Below are positions 1 to 6,496 of a stretch of DNA of 7,267 nucleotides, in pieces. The position numbers and the translations under genes are program-made. How positions within the stretch are numbered: position 1 is the stretch's first letter; every line of letters begins with the position of its first letter. The DNA comes from Syntrophobacteria bacterium (GTDB lineage: Bacteria; Desulfobacterota; Syntrophobacteria; JARFUL01): positions 1 to 7,267 of the forward strand of contig JARFUL010000020.1 in assembly GCA_029289015.1 (NCBI GenBank), given 5' to 3'. The notes under the pieces are model-generated. The model had not been told where the DNA came from and did no database searches. It worked only from the letters and a program-made list of their open reading frames with translations.

Positions 1-539
1 AGCGCCGCGCCCCTCACTGCCAGCGCGTCGGCCAGCTCCCCCGCGGTGGTCTCGTCGCCTATGTCCAGTGCTTCCTGCATCAGTATATCGCCCGTGTCCA
101 CCCCCGCGTCCATGACCATGGTGGTGACCCCCGTCTCCCGGGCCCCTTCCAGGATGGCCCTCTGGATGGGGGCCGCGCCCCTGAGCAGGGGCAGGAGCGA
201 CGCGTGGAGGTTCACCGGATATATCCTGGGCATGGCCAGGATCTCGGGGAAGAGTATCCTCCCGAAGGCCACCACGGCCAAAACGTCGAAGCCCAAAGAG
301 CCGAGCCACCCGAGGAACCCCGGCTCCTTCAGGGAGGCCGGCTGGGCCACCTCGATCCCGAGCCGCTCGGCCTCCTTTTTCACAGGAGAGGGCAAGAGCT
401 TCCTCCCCCTTCCTTTGGGCCTGTCCGGCTGGGTCACCGCCGCGAGGATATTGAACCCCTCCCGGTGAAGAAGGGTGAGGCTTACCGCCGCGAACCGGGG
501 CGTGCCCATGAACACCACGCTGACCCGCGGACCGTGCAT
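1..539 (-). CDS. fmt: Methionyl-tRNA formyltransferase, N-terminal part (runs off the window)
   Basis: The enzyme transfers a formyl group from 10-formyl-tetrahydrofolate to initiator Met-tRNA in the cytoplasm, giving fMet-tRNA for translation initiation. Only the first 179 codons are here; the family usually has about 310, so the rest of the catalytic domain and the C-terminal tRNA-binding domain lie beyond position 1. The visible part is a clear Rossmann-type formyltransferase domain: VVFMGTPRFAA near residues 8-18, TQPDRPKGRGRK at 36-47, NLHASLLP at 110-117 followed by RGAAPIQ, and MDAGVDTGDIL at 143-153. Asn110, His112 and Asp148 match the family's catalytic Asn-His-Asp set. The start is ATG at 539-537, which shares one base with the def stop codon (TGATG), so the two genes are probably translationally coupled. 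The reading frame is intact through the visible part. Identification is secure. Confidence 0.96.
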   Translation of the reverse strand, partial: MHGPRVSVVFMGTPRFAAVSLTLLHREGFNILAAVTQPDRPKGRGRKLLPSPVKKEAERLGIEVAQPASLKEPGFLGWLGSLGFDVLAVVAFGRILFPEILAMPRIYPVNLHASLLPLLRGAAPIQRAILEGARETGVTTMVMDAGVDTGDILMQEALDIGDETTAGELADALAVRGAA

Positions 540-1054
540 CAGCCCTCCTTCATCATGCGCTTTTTGACCCCTCTCTTGTAGAGCTCCCTCTTCAGCCTTG
601 ATATACGGTCAATAAAGAGAATCCCGTCCAGGTGGTCCAGCTCGTGCTGGAGCACCACGGCCAGATAACCCTGGGCCTCGATGGAGACCTCCTTCTCCGC
701 GAGGTCGTAGCCCGTAACAAGGACCCTGGCCGCGCGCTTGACATCTGCCGCGTAATCCGGGACCGAAAGGCACCCCTCCTCAAAGACCTGCTTACCCTCG
801 GCCTCTACGATCACCGGGTTCACCAGGATGATGAGCCCCTGGGAAGCGTCCTCCTGCATCCGGGTCACGTCCAGCACCACCAGCCTCACCGGCCTGCCCA
901 CCTGGTTGGCCGCGAGCCCCGCGCCCGGCGCGAGATACATGGTCTCCACCATGGCATTGGCCAGCCTCTCCACCTCGCCGTCTATGTTCTCAAGGGGCAC
1001 GGCCTTCTTGAGCAGCACCTCGTCGGGATACGTGTATATCTTTAGCGTTCCCAT
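539..1054 (-). CDS. def: Peptide deformylase
   Basis: A cytoplasmic metallohydrolase that removes the N-formyl group from nascent bacterial proteins, reversing what the neighbouring fmt product starts. The 171-residue length is normal for the family. All three signature motifs are present: GAGLAANQ at residues 44-51, EEGCLSVP at 92-99 and QHELDHLDG at 136-144. Cys95, His137 and His141 are the expected metal ligands and Glu138 the catalytic acid. The C-terminus is basic (residues 154-169 are rich in Lys and Arg), as in many deformylases. The ATG at 1054-1052 gives the conserved N-terminus beginning with MGTLKIYTYPDEVL. Its ribosome site is weak (only GGTAG about 6 bases upstream), and a TATTAT at 1073-1068 could be a -10 element without a good -35. 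The gene is first in a def-fmt unit and divergent from the cyclase gene. Confidence 0.97.
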   Translation of the reverse strand: MGTLKIYTYPDEVLLKKAVPLENIDGEVERLANAMVETMYLAPGAGLAANQVGRPVRLVVLDVTRMQEDASQGLIILVNPVIVEAEGKQVFEEGCLSVPDYAADVKRAARVLVTGYDLAEKEVSIEAQGYLAVVLQHELDHLDGILFIDRISRLKRELYKRGVKKRMMKEG

Positions 1055-1143
1055 TTTTATCTACCAAATAATACTGTGTTTTTGTCGTGCGGGCCCCGGC
1101 AAAAACTCTGGACATGACTACCTTTACCACCACCGAAAGCCCC

Positions 1144-1162
1144 GGGCAACAGATTATTGCCC
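1144..1162. repeat. Inverted repeat GGGCAA-N7-TTGCCC, possible operator
   Basis: A perfect 6-base dyad with a 7-base spacer. It lies about 245 bases upstream of the transcription start predicted from the sigma-54 promoter, within the range where enhancer-binding activators act, and about 90 bases upstream of def. It may be a protein-binding site; that role is inference. It could also be chance. Confidence 0.3.
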
Positions 1163-1199
1163 ATCATCAATGTACCCGGCCCCGTTATTCTACCCTATC

Positions 1200-1224
1200 C
1201 GCGGGCCGCGCTCAATGGCCCGCG
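1200..1224. repeat. Inverted repeat CGCGGGCC-N9-GGCCCGCG
   Basis: A perfect 8-base GC-rich dyad with a 9-base loop (GCGCTCAAT). It would fold into a stable hairpin in RNA of either strand, but no T-run follows it in either direction, so an intrinsic terminator is unlikely. It sits roughly 185-210 bases upstream of the predicted sigma-54 start. It could be an activator site or just a GC-rich structural element. Confidence 0.3.
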
Positions 1225-1321
1225 CGGGAACCCGAAAATCTCAAATGGCTACAAAACTGAACGTTTTAAAGTGCACAAAAGCATAGCAAAAAACCGACCC
1301 CAAACCACAAACCAACATTAT

Positions 1322-1370
1322 TTATTGTCTATCTTATTGCATTTAATGAATATTTCGCCTATTATTGTCT
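1322..1370 (+). repeat. Direct repeat TTATTGTCT, two copies 40 bases apart
   Basis: TTATTGTCT occurs at 1322-1330 and again at 1362-1370, a start-to-start distance of exactly 40 bases, close to four helical turns. The second copy ends 12 bases before the conserved GG of the sigma-54 -24 element. The AT-rich setting makes chance similarity possible. A pair of protein-binding sites on one face of the helix is the alternative. Confidence 0.3.
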
Positions 1371-1382
1371 GGCGTGCAACAA

Positions 1383-1397
1383 GGCACGTCAATTGCA
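1383..1397 (+). promoter_or_regulatory. Sigma-54 (RpoN) promoter, -24/-12 elements
   Basis: The sequence reads GGCACG, four bases, then TTGCA. The invariant GG (1383-1384) and GC (1395-1396) are exactly ten bases apart. Against the established consensus TGGCACG-N4-TTGCW, only the leading T (here A) differs. Transcription would begin about 12 bases past the GC, near 1408, leaving a leader of about 45 bases before the ATG at 1453. RpoN promoters need an AAA+ enhancer-binding activator, so the cyclase gene is probably switched on by a specific signal. An imperfect dyad, GGCGTGC at 1371-1377 and GCACGTC at 1384-1390, overlaps the -24 element and might bind a regulator. Confidence 0.75.
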
Positions 1398-1438
1398 GTA
1401 TAAAATACTTGCCCAAAAATATAGCCGAACCATACCTT

Positions 1439-1445
1439 GGGGGGG
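1439..1445 (+). promoter_or_regulatory. Ribosome binding site that fixes the cyclase start
   Basis: A run of seven G residues ends 7 bases before the ATG at 1453 and is the only Shine-Dalgarno-like tract in the leader. The in-frame TTG at 1393 has no such site and falls inside the -12 element of the promoter, so it would not even be transcribed. Confidence 0.7.
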
Positions 1446-1452
1446 ACATAAA

Positions 1453-4077
1453 ATGGACCCTGATAAAAAGTCGGACTTCCTTTCCATCAACTCCAGAAAC
1501 CTCCTCTACAGGCTGAAGATCTCCTTTGGCTTCTTCTTCCTTATCCCCGCGACCGGGTTCATGCACTACGCGGTGAAATACGACCTGTTTACCAAGGAAG
1601 ACTCTATCTACTACGTCATAGCCTTTTTGGCTCTCGTGTTCGTGGGGGTGGCCATTCTGAGGGAGATGGTCAGGGGGGTGGAAGAGGTGGCCAAGAACGT
1701 GGCCGGCGAGGTCTCCGTCCGGCTGGGCGACAGCGGCTTTCAGGCCAGGGACGAGCTTGAGGAGATAGCCAACTCCTTCAGGGCGCTCACCGACAGGCTC
1801 GAAGAGACGGACAGGTCTTTAGCGCGAAGGCTCCAGGAGATCCGCGCGCTGAGGGACCTGAACCACCTCACCCTGGGGGTCTCGGACCCGGAAATCCTCC
1901 TCTCACACTCCCTGGACAGGTCCATGGAGGTCGCGGGCGCGATGGGCGGAGCGATCTACTCCATCGAATCCCTGGAGGGACACTCCCTGCTCTCCATGAG
2001 GGCCGTGGCCGGAAAGGGCTTGAGCGGCCTGGTGGGCTCGGAGGTAGAGCTGGCGGACCACCCGGCCCAGAAGGTGCTCGAGCAGGGCAGGACCGCGTTT
2101 TTGCACAGACACAACGCGAAAAGCTGGAATATGCTGCTCAGCGAGGACGCGGGCCACGCGGTCGCGGTGCCTGTTCCCAACAAGAGCTCCACCTGGGGCA
2201 TAGCGGTCCTCGTATCTTCCAAGGAGTCCCCCTTCCCCAATGACGTGCTGGAGTTTCTCACCCCCTTCTTCGCAACCCTGGGCATGGCCCTGGAACTGGA
2301 CGAGATAGGGATCAGGGAGAGGGAGAGGTCCGAGGACCTCAAGGCGGTCCTGGACATCATCAAGCTGATAAACTCCGGGCTCTCGGGCCTGGATATGATG
2401 GAAGCCCTGGCTGCGAAGCTCAACGAGCTTTTTCCCCACGACTGGATCGGGCTGGCCCTCACCGACTCGAAGAACAGGGAGCTAAGACTCACCTACGCGT
2501 CACCCAACGACCAGAACAAGCTGCCCATGGGCCTTGTGTTCCCCGAGACCCGCTCCCTATTCAAGACCGCGACGCGGCTCGGCGGCGTTGTCCAGGTGGA
2601 AGACCTCAAGGGAGGCCCCAACCACTTCGAGAAGTCTCTGCTGAAGAGGTTCGGACTGGGCTCCATCATCCTGGCCGGCCTCTCCGTCCGGGGGGACAAG
2701 CTGGGGGCCATCTGTCTCGGCTCCAAGACCCCCCACGCGTTCTCCCGCCGCCACGGCAGGCTCCTGGGGATGATCGCGGAGGAGATGGCCCTCGCGGTTG
2801 AGCAGAGCCGGCTCCTGGAGAGGTTCAAGAACAAGGCCGGGGAGCTCGAGGTTCTCAACCGGGTGGGCCAGGCGCTCACCTCCTCCACCTTCAACATGGA
2901 CCGGGTGCTCACCTACACCCTTGAGATGATAAGCGGGCTCATGAACGTGGACGCGGGCTCGCTCCTTCTGTTGAAGGACGACGAGCTGGTCTTCGAGGTG
3001 GCCCTGGGCGAGGTGGGAGAGTCCCTGAAGGACCTCAGGATGAAGGTGGGCCAGGGTGTGGCCGGGTGGGTGGCCGCGTCCGGCGAGCCCATGATCGTCA
3101 ACGACGTAAAGGAGTCCCCCCACTTCTCGCCGGAGTTCGACGCGAAGACCGGGTTTACCACCAAGAACCTCCTGTGCGTCCCCATGATCGTGGGGGGCCG
3201 CACCATCGGCGTCATCGAGGTGCTCAACAAGGTGAGGGGCGCGTTCAACGAGGGGGACCTGAGGATCCTCAAGTCCGTGGCCTCGTCCGCGGCCATTGCG
3301 CTGGAGAACTCCCGGCTCTACGACAAGTCCACCCAGGTGGCCAAGAAGGAGCGCATCATCCGCTCCATATTCCAGAAGTACGTGCCCGAGGAGGTGGCCA
3401 GCGAGATCCTCGACCTGGGAGAGAGGGACCTCATCACCCTGGGTGAGAGGAGGATGGTGACCCTTCTCAACGTGGACATCCGGGGATACACCCGCCTTTC
3501 CAAGACATCCTCCGCGGAGCAGGTGATCGCGGTGCTCAACTACTTCTTCATGGTCATGGGCAACACGGTGCTCAGGTACCACGGCATATTGGACAAGTAC
3601 CTGGGCGACGGGCTCTTGGCCATATTCGGCGCGCCGGTCACCTCCAAGAACCACGCGCTCATGGCCACCCAGGCCGCGGTGGAGATGGTGGAGAAGCTCG
3701 AAGAGGTGAACCGCTACGTTATGGAGCAGATCGGCGTTCCCATAGGCATCGGGGTCAGCATAAACTCCGGCGAGGCCATCGTGGGGAACATCGGTTTCGA
3801 GAAGAAGATGGACTACACCGCGATCGGCGAGGTGGTGAACGACACCTTCGGGCTCCAGGACCTGACCAAGGAGCGGCTCAACTCCATCCTGATAAGCGAC
3901 ACCACCCAGCAGCAGGTGTCCCCCTTCGTGTTCTCCCGCTCGCTGGGTCTCAAGACCCTCGAGGGCGGCACCAGGATGGAGGTCTTCGAGGTCACGGGCA
4001 AAAGAGAGATGAGCGACCTCGAATACCTGGTCTACCAGGCGAGATTGAAGGAGGAGAAGGACAAGGGGCTGAACTGA
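1453..4077 (+). CDS. Membrane-bound HAMP / triple-GAF / class III adenylate cyclase-type signalling protein
   Basis: Inner-membrane protein of 874 residues, probably a cAMP-type signalling enzyme working as a dimer. Order: two transmembrane helices (about 22-42 and 52-70) joined by a loop of only about 10 residues, so there is no periplasmic sensor domain; HAMP (about 70-122) leading into a coiled coil; GAF1 (about 142-285), GAF2 (about 300-452), GAF3 (about 480-622); and a class III cyclase domain (about 660-850) preceded by FQKYVPEEV (640-648). GAF3 is the most canonical and has NK at 592-593 and F598, resembling the NKFDE motif of nucleotide-binding GAFs. In the cyclase, Asp675 (NVDIRGYT) and Asp719 (KYLGDG) match the metal-binding aspartates; Lys715 and Thr789 match the adenine-selecting Lys/Thr pair; Asn796 is kept. 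The following transition-state Arg is Gly800, so activity may be low or lost. The start is ATG 1453, supported by a G-rich ribosome site and the sigma-54 promoter. Confidence 0.93.
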   Translation: MDPDKKSDFLSINSRNLLYRLKISFGFFFLIPATGFMHYAVKYDLFTKEDSIYYVIAFLALVFVGVAILREMVRGVEEVAKNVAGEVSVRLGDSGFQARDELEEIANSFRALTDRLEETDRSLARRLQEIRALRDLNHLTLGVSDPEILLSHSLDRSMEVAGAMGGAIYSIESLEGHSLLSMRAVAGKGLSGLVGSEVELADHPAQKVLEQGRTAFLHRHNAKSWNMLLSEDAGHAVAVPVPNKSSTWGIAVLVSSKESPFPNDVLEFLTPFFATLGMALELDEIGIRERERSEDLKAVLDIIKLINSGLSGLDMMEALAAKLNELFPHDWIGLALTDSKNRELRLTYASPNDQNKLPMGLVFPETRSLFKTATRLGGVVQVEDLKGGPNHFEKSLLKRFGLGSIILAGLSVRGDKLGAICLGSKTPHAFSRRHGRLLGMIAEEMALAVEQSRLLERFKNKAGELEVLNRVGQALTSSTFNMDRVLTYTLEMISGLMNVDAGSLLLLKDDELVFEVALGEVGESLKDLRMKVGQGVAGWVAASGEPMIVNDVKESPHFSPEFDAKTGFTTKNLLCVPMIVGGRTIGVIEVLNKVRGAFNEGDLRILKSVASSAAIALENSRLYDKSTQVAKKERIIRSIFQKYVPEEVASEILDLGERDLITLGERRMVTLLNVDIRGYTRLSKTSSAEQVIAVLNYFFMVMGNTVLRYHGILDKYLGDGLLAIFGAPVTSKNHALMATQAAVEMVEKLEEVNRYVMEQIGVPIGIGVSINSGEAIVGNIGFEKKMDYTAIGEVVNDTFGLQDLTKERLNSILISDTTQQQVSPFVFSRSLGLKTLEGGTRMEVFEVTGKREMSDLEYLVYQARLKEEKDKGLN

Positions 4078-4088
4078 TCCTCAACCCC
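4065..4088. terminator. Inverted repeat across the convergent stop codons, possible terminator
   Basis: GGGGCTGA (4065-4072) and TCAACCCC (4081-4088) flank an 8-base loop. In leftward RNA all eight pairs form, one being G-U; in rightward RNA there is one C-A mismatch. The cyclase stop lies in the loop and the HAD stop in the right arm, so this is the only sequence available to separate the two convergent transcripts. No true U-tract follows, only a pyrimidine-rich stretch on the leftward side. Confidence 0.3.
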
Positions 4089-4740
4089 GCTGCAGGGACC
4101 CCCCGAGGATGTCCAGCACCCCCCGGCAGTCCTCCAGAATATAGTCGGGCCCGTGGTCCAAGAACTCCTCTTTGCCCACCCTTCCAGTGAGCACCGCGCA
4201 GGTCTTTACCCCCGCGCGCTTCCCGGTGGCAACGTCTATGGGATGGTCTCCCACGTAGAGCGTTTCTGCGGGAGTGTTTCCCATCCTTTTCAGGGCCTCG
4301 AAGAGATGCGCGGGGTCCGGCTTGACCCTTTCCACCTCTTCCCTGGGCACGAACGCGGTTACGTGGGCCTCGATGTCTGGGAACACCCTCTTTACCGCAG
4401 TCCCCAGGTTCCTGGTGACGATCGCGGTGGAGACCCCGAGCCCCGCGAGCCGGGAGAGGAGCGGCCTGGTGAAGGGGAAGAGCTCGCTGTTGGCCGCGGC
4501 CTGAAGCTCCATCTCGCGGATGAGGCTGTGGCCCTGGTCCAGGAAATCCTCCCTCTGGCCTATGGGAAGTCCTGAGGCCAGGCTGCTCAGGAGCTCCAAA
4601 GTGTGGATGTTGCCGGACGCGCGCGGGGAGAGCCCGCGGCTTAAAGAGAGCTTGACTATCCGCTCCTTCATGAGCCCGAAGTCCAGGTTCAGCTCCGCGA
4701 GGGTGCCGTCAAAGTCGAAGATAATTGCCTTAAGTTCCAT
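4081..4740 (-). CDS. HAD-superfamily phosphatase, phosphoglycolate phosphatase-like
   Basis: A cytoplasmic hydrolase of 219 residues with the full HAD motif set: DFDGT at 9-13 (Asp9 nucleophile, Asp11 general acid/base), Thr109 in IVTRN (motif II), Lys140 in VKPDP (motif III) and GDHPID at 164-169 (motif IV, Asp165 and Asp169 binding Mg). The helical cap lies between motifs I and II (about residues 18-90), as in subfamily I enzymes such as phosphoglycolate phosphatase, PpaX or beta-phosphoglucomutase. The sequence does not tell me the substrate, so I give no gene symbol. The ATG at 4740-4738 puts motif I at the usual place near the N-terminus. The thioesterase ends 5 bases upstream, so the two are probably co-transcribed. 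The gene is convergent with the cyclase gene, with 3 bases between stop codons. Confidence 0.92.
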   Translation of the reverse strand: MELKAIIFDFDGTLAELNLDFGLMKERIVKLSLSRGLSPRASGNIHTLELLSSLASGLPIGQREDFLDQGHSLIREMELQAAANSELFPFTRPLLSRLAGLGVSTAIVTRNLGTAVKRVFPDIEAHVTAFVPREEVERVKPDPAHLFEALKRMGNTPAETLYVGDHPIDVATGKRAGVKTCAVLTGRVGKEEFLDHGPDYILEDCRGVLDILGGSLQRG

Positions 4741-4745
4741 CTCTT

Positions 4746-5174
4746 TCAGGAATCGTCCTCCCCGGAGCCGGACTGGAGCACGAACCTTCCCTTGGCCTCG
4801 GCCAGAACCTCCCCGGTCTCCTCAAGGAGCAGCCTTGCCGAGGTTATGGCCACCTGGCCCCGCGCGTTCTCCACCCGGCCCTCGGCCCTCAAAGGCACCT
4901 CTATGGGGACCGGCGCCCTGAACCTTATGTCTATGGAGCCGGTGACGCCGGTGCCCGCGGTGCGGATCACCGCGTGGGCCATGACCTCGTCCATCAGGGT
5001 GGAGACGATCCCGCCGTGGGCCACCCCCTTCCAGCCCTGGTGGTCCTTCTTCAGGGTCACGGTGGCCGAGGCCACCCCATCCTCGAAGGAGACCTCCATC
5101 CTGAGCCCGATGGGGTTCTTGGAGCCGCACGCGAAACAGCGGTCGTTGTCCTCAAGTCTCTTGGTGTTGCTCAT
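4746..5174 (-). CDS. PaaI-family hotdog-fold acyl-CoA thioesterase
   Basis: A protein of 142 residues, the usual size for a single hotdog domain; such enzymes hydrolyse acyl- or aryl-CoA thioesters as dimers or tetramers in the cytoplasm. Visible signatures are CFACGSKNPIGL at 13-24, typical of one branch of this family, and the active-site stretch HGGIVSTLMDE at 53-63, where HGG and Asp62 match the conserved helix and acidic residue. SIDIRFRAPVP at 80-90 is the usual following strand. I chose ATG 5174-5172 because GAGG lies 6 bases upstream. A TTG nine codons earlier (5201-5199) is in frame but has no ribosome site, and the added residues are not conserved-looking. The substrate cannot be read from the sequence. 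It sits 45 bases after argJ and 5 bases before the HAD gene. Confidence 0.92.
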   Translation of the reverse strand: MSNTKRLEDNDRCFACGSKNPIGLRMEVSFEDGVASATVTLKKDHQGWKGVAHGGIVSTLMDEVMAHAVIRTAGTGVTGSIDIRFRAPVPIEVPLRAEGRVENARGQVAITSARLLLEETGEVLAEAKGRFVLQSGSGEDDS

Positions 5175-5180
5175 ATCCAG

Positions 5181-5184
5181 CCTC
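5181..5184 (-). promoter_or_regulatory. Ribosome binding site GAGG for the thioesterase
   Basis: GAGG on the minus strand, 6 bases before ATG 5174. It decides between this start and the upstream TTG at 5201, which has no such tract. Confidence 0.6.
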
Positions 5185-5219
5185 GAAAAACTCCCTGTCA
5201 ATCTATGTTGGACACGGGC

Positions 5220-6455
5220 TCACGTCCGGTAGTCCGCGTTTATGGAGATGTACTCCGGACTCAGGTCGCAGGTGAGCACCTCCACCTCGGCAGGGCCCAG
5301 GCTGAGGTCCACGGTGATTCTCACCTCCCCTTGGCCCAAAAGCCTCTCTGCCTTCTTCTCCGCGGCCCTTCCCCGGCCCACGCCGCGCCTTACCACCTTG
5401 ACCTTGCCGATGTAGACATCCACCTGGCTCTGGTCGAACTCCACCCCCGCGCGGCCCAACGCGGCCATGACCCTGCCCCAGTTGGCGTCTTGGCCGTAAA
5501 TCGCGGTCTTCACCAGGGGCGAGTTGGCGATTGTTTTGGCCGCGGCCTCGGCCTCAGCGGGCGTGCGCGCCCCCCGAACCCGGACCTTCACCAGCTTGGT
5601 GGCCCCTTCGCCGTCCTGCGCGATCATCTTGGACAGCCCTCCGAGGACCCGGCCCACCGCTTCCTTGAACGGGCGGACCTCCCCGGGCGGAGACTCGAGG
5701 GTTAGCTCCGGGTTTCCGGCCAGCCCGTTGGCCAGCATAAGGCAGGTGTCGTTGGTGGAGGTGTCGCCGTCCACGGTCACCAGGTTAAAGGACTCCATGA
5801 CCCCCTCCTCCAGAACCTCGTCCAGCAGCCCGGGGGCCACCTTCGCGTCGGTGAGCACGAAGCCCAGCATGGTGGCCATGTTGGGCGCGATCATGCCCGC
5901 GCCCTTGGCAAACCCCAGCACGTTGAAGATCTTGCCGCTGAGCCTCCCCCACGCGGAGATCACCTTGGGGAAGGTGTCCGTGGTCATGATGGCCCGGGCC
6001 ACGTCATAGAAATCCTTCTTGTCCAGCCCCCGCACAAGCCGGGGCACCGCCCTGCGCACGGCCTGGACCGGAAGGTGCGCGCCGATGACCCCGGTGGAGC
6101 ACGAGAGCACCAGCGGCAGGTCTATGCCCAGCGCGTCGGCCACCATCGAGGAGGTAATGGTCGCGGCTATGAACCCCCTTTGGCCAGTGCACGCGTTCGC
6201 GTTGCCCGAGTTCACCAGAACCGCCCTGGCCCAGCCCCCGCTCTCTGCCAACCGCTCCATGGAAAGGAGCACCGGCGCGGCCTTGACCTGGTTGGTGGTA
6301 AATACCCCGGCCGTGGCCGCTGGCACCCTGGAATATATCAGCGCCAGGTCCTTGCGGCCCTTGTACTTGATACCAGCGGCCACCGCGGAAAAGAGAAACC
6401 CCCTGGGCCGGCGGTGGCTGGCCTCCCGGATCGTCTTTTGGTCCAATTTGGACAT
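5220..6455 (-). CDS. argJ: Arginine biosynthesis bifunctional protein ArgJ (ornithine acetyltransferase / N-acetylglutamate synthase)
   Basis: ArgJ moves the acetyl group from N-acetylornithine to glutamate, giving ornithine and regenerating N-acetylglutamate; bifunctional forms can also use acetyl-CoA for the first step of arginine synthesis. The 411-residue length is normal. The precursor cleaves itself before the nucleophilic Thr of the motif MATML, here Thr195, giving alpha and beta chains. Other conserved stretches are NSGNANACTG (82-91), CSTGVIG (119-125, oxyanion site), MTTDTFPK (157-164), KGAGMIAPN (184-192), DGDTSTNDT (229-237), GEGATK (282-287), YGQDANWGR (320-328) and the C-terminal NADYRT. 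The ATG at 6455-6453 has AGGAG 8 bases upstream. The frame stays open 33 codons further, but that part overlaps the previous gene and is unlike ArgJ. Sequence alone does not tell mono- from bifunctional. No other arg gene is in view. Confidence 0.97.
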   Translation of the reverse strand: MSKLDQKTIREASHRRPRGFLFSAVAAGIKYKGRKDLALIYSRVPAATAGVFTTNQVKAAPVLLSMERLAESGGWARAVLVNSGNANACTGQRGFIAATITSSMVADALGIDLPLVLSCSTGVIGAHLPVQAVRRAVPRLVRGLDKKDFYDVARAIMTTDTFPKVISAWGRLSGKIFNVLGFAKGAGMIAPNMATMLGFVLTDAKVAPGLLDEVLEEGVMESFNLVTVDGDTSTNDTCLMLANGLAGNPELTLESPPGEVRPFKEAVGRVLGGLSKMIAQDGEGATKLVKVRVRGARTPAEAEAAAKTIANSPLVKTAIYGQDANWGRVMAALGRAGVEFDQSQVDVYIGKVKVVRRGVGRGRAAEKKAERLLGQGEVRITVDLSLGPAEVEVLTCDLSPEYISINADYRT

Positions 6456-6463
6456 CACCCCAT

Positions 6464-6468
6464 CTCCT
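6464..6468 (-). promoter_or_regulatory. Ribosome binding site AGGAG for argJ
   Basis: AGGAG on the minus strand, 8 bases before the argJ ATG at 6455. It supports that start over ATG 6554 further upstream in the same frame. Confidence 0.65.
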
Positions 6469-6496
6469 GGAACCCCTCTCCCATGATTAAAAAAGA

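Larger units (their letters stand above)
1055..1452. other. Divergent intergenic regulatory region
   Basis: This 398-base gap separates def (leftward) from the cyclase gene (rightward). It is uneven in composition: positions about 1080-1230 hold GC-rich blocks, while about 1260-1440 is clearly richer in A and T than any coding part of the window. It contains a GGGCAA/TTGCCC dyad, a CGCGGGCC/GGCCCGCG dyad, a 9-base direct repeat and a sigma-54 type promoter, each listed separately. A frame open on the plus strand from 1157 runs into the cyclase start in a different frame; it has no recognisable motif and I do not accept it as a gene. I see no RNA gene or U-tract terminator here. Confidence 0.7.

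Noticed and set aside
1144..1162. The GGGCAA/TTGCCC dyad as an intrinsic terminator or small RNA hairpin
   Set aside because: The stem is only 6 pairs with a 7-base loop and no T-run follows on either strand, so I kept it only as a possible protein-binding dyad.
1393..1452. An upstream TTG start adding 20 residues to the cyclase protein
   Set aside because: The TTG lies inside the -12 element of the sigma-54 promoter and has no ribosome site, while ATG 1453 has a G-rich tract 7 bases upstream and gives a natural N-terminus.
1157..1516. A 119-codon plus-strand frame in the intergenic region
   Set aside because: It runs into the cyclase coding sequence in another frame, shows no family motif, and its composition follows the intergenic DNA. 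I take it as a chance open frame.
2557..3654. A 365-codon minus-strand frame opposite the cyclase gene
   Set aside because: Its product is dominated by His, Gly, Leu, Val and Glu as expected from the antisense of a GC-rich gene, has no motif, and lies wholly over clear GAF and cyclase coding sequence.
6455..6484. A nine-codon minicistron (MGEGFQEMG) whose stop overlaps the argJ start as TGATG, considered as a leader peptide
   Set aside because: It has no nearby ribosome site, contains no Arg codons that could sense arginine, and no attenuator hairpins are visible. The argJ AGGAG lies inside it, which explains the purine-rich coding.
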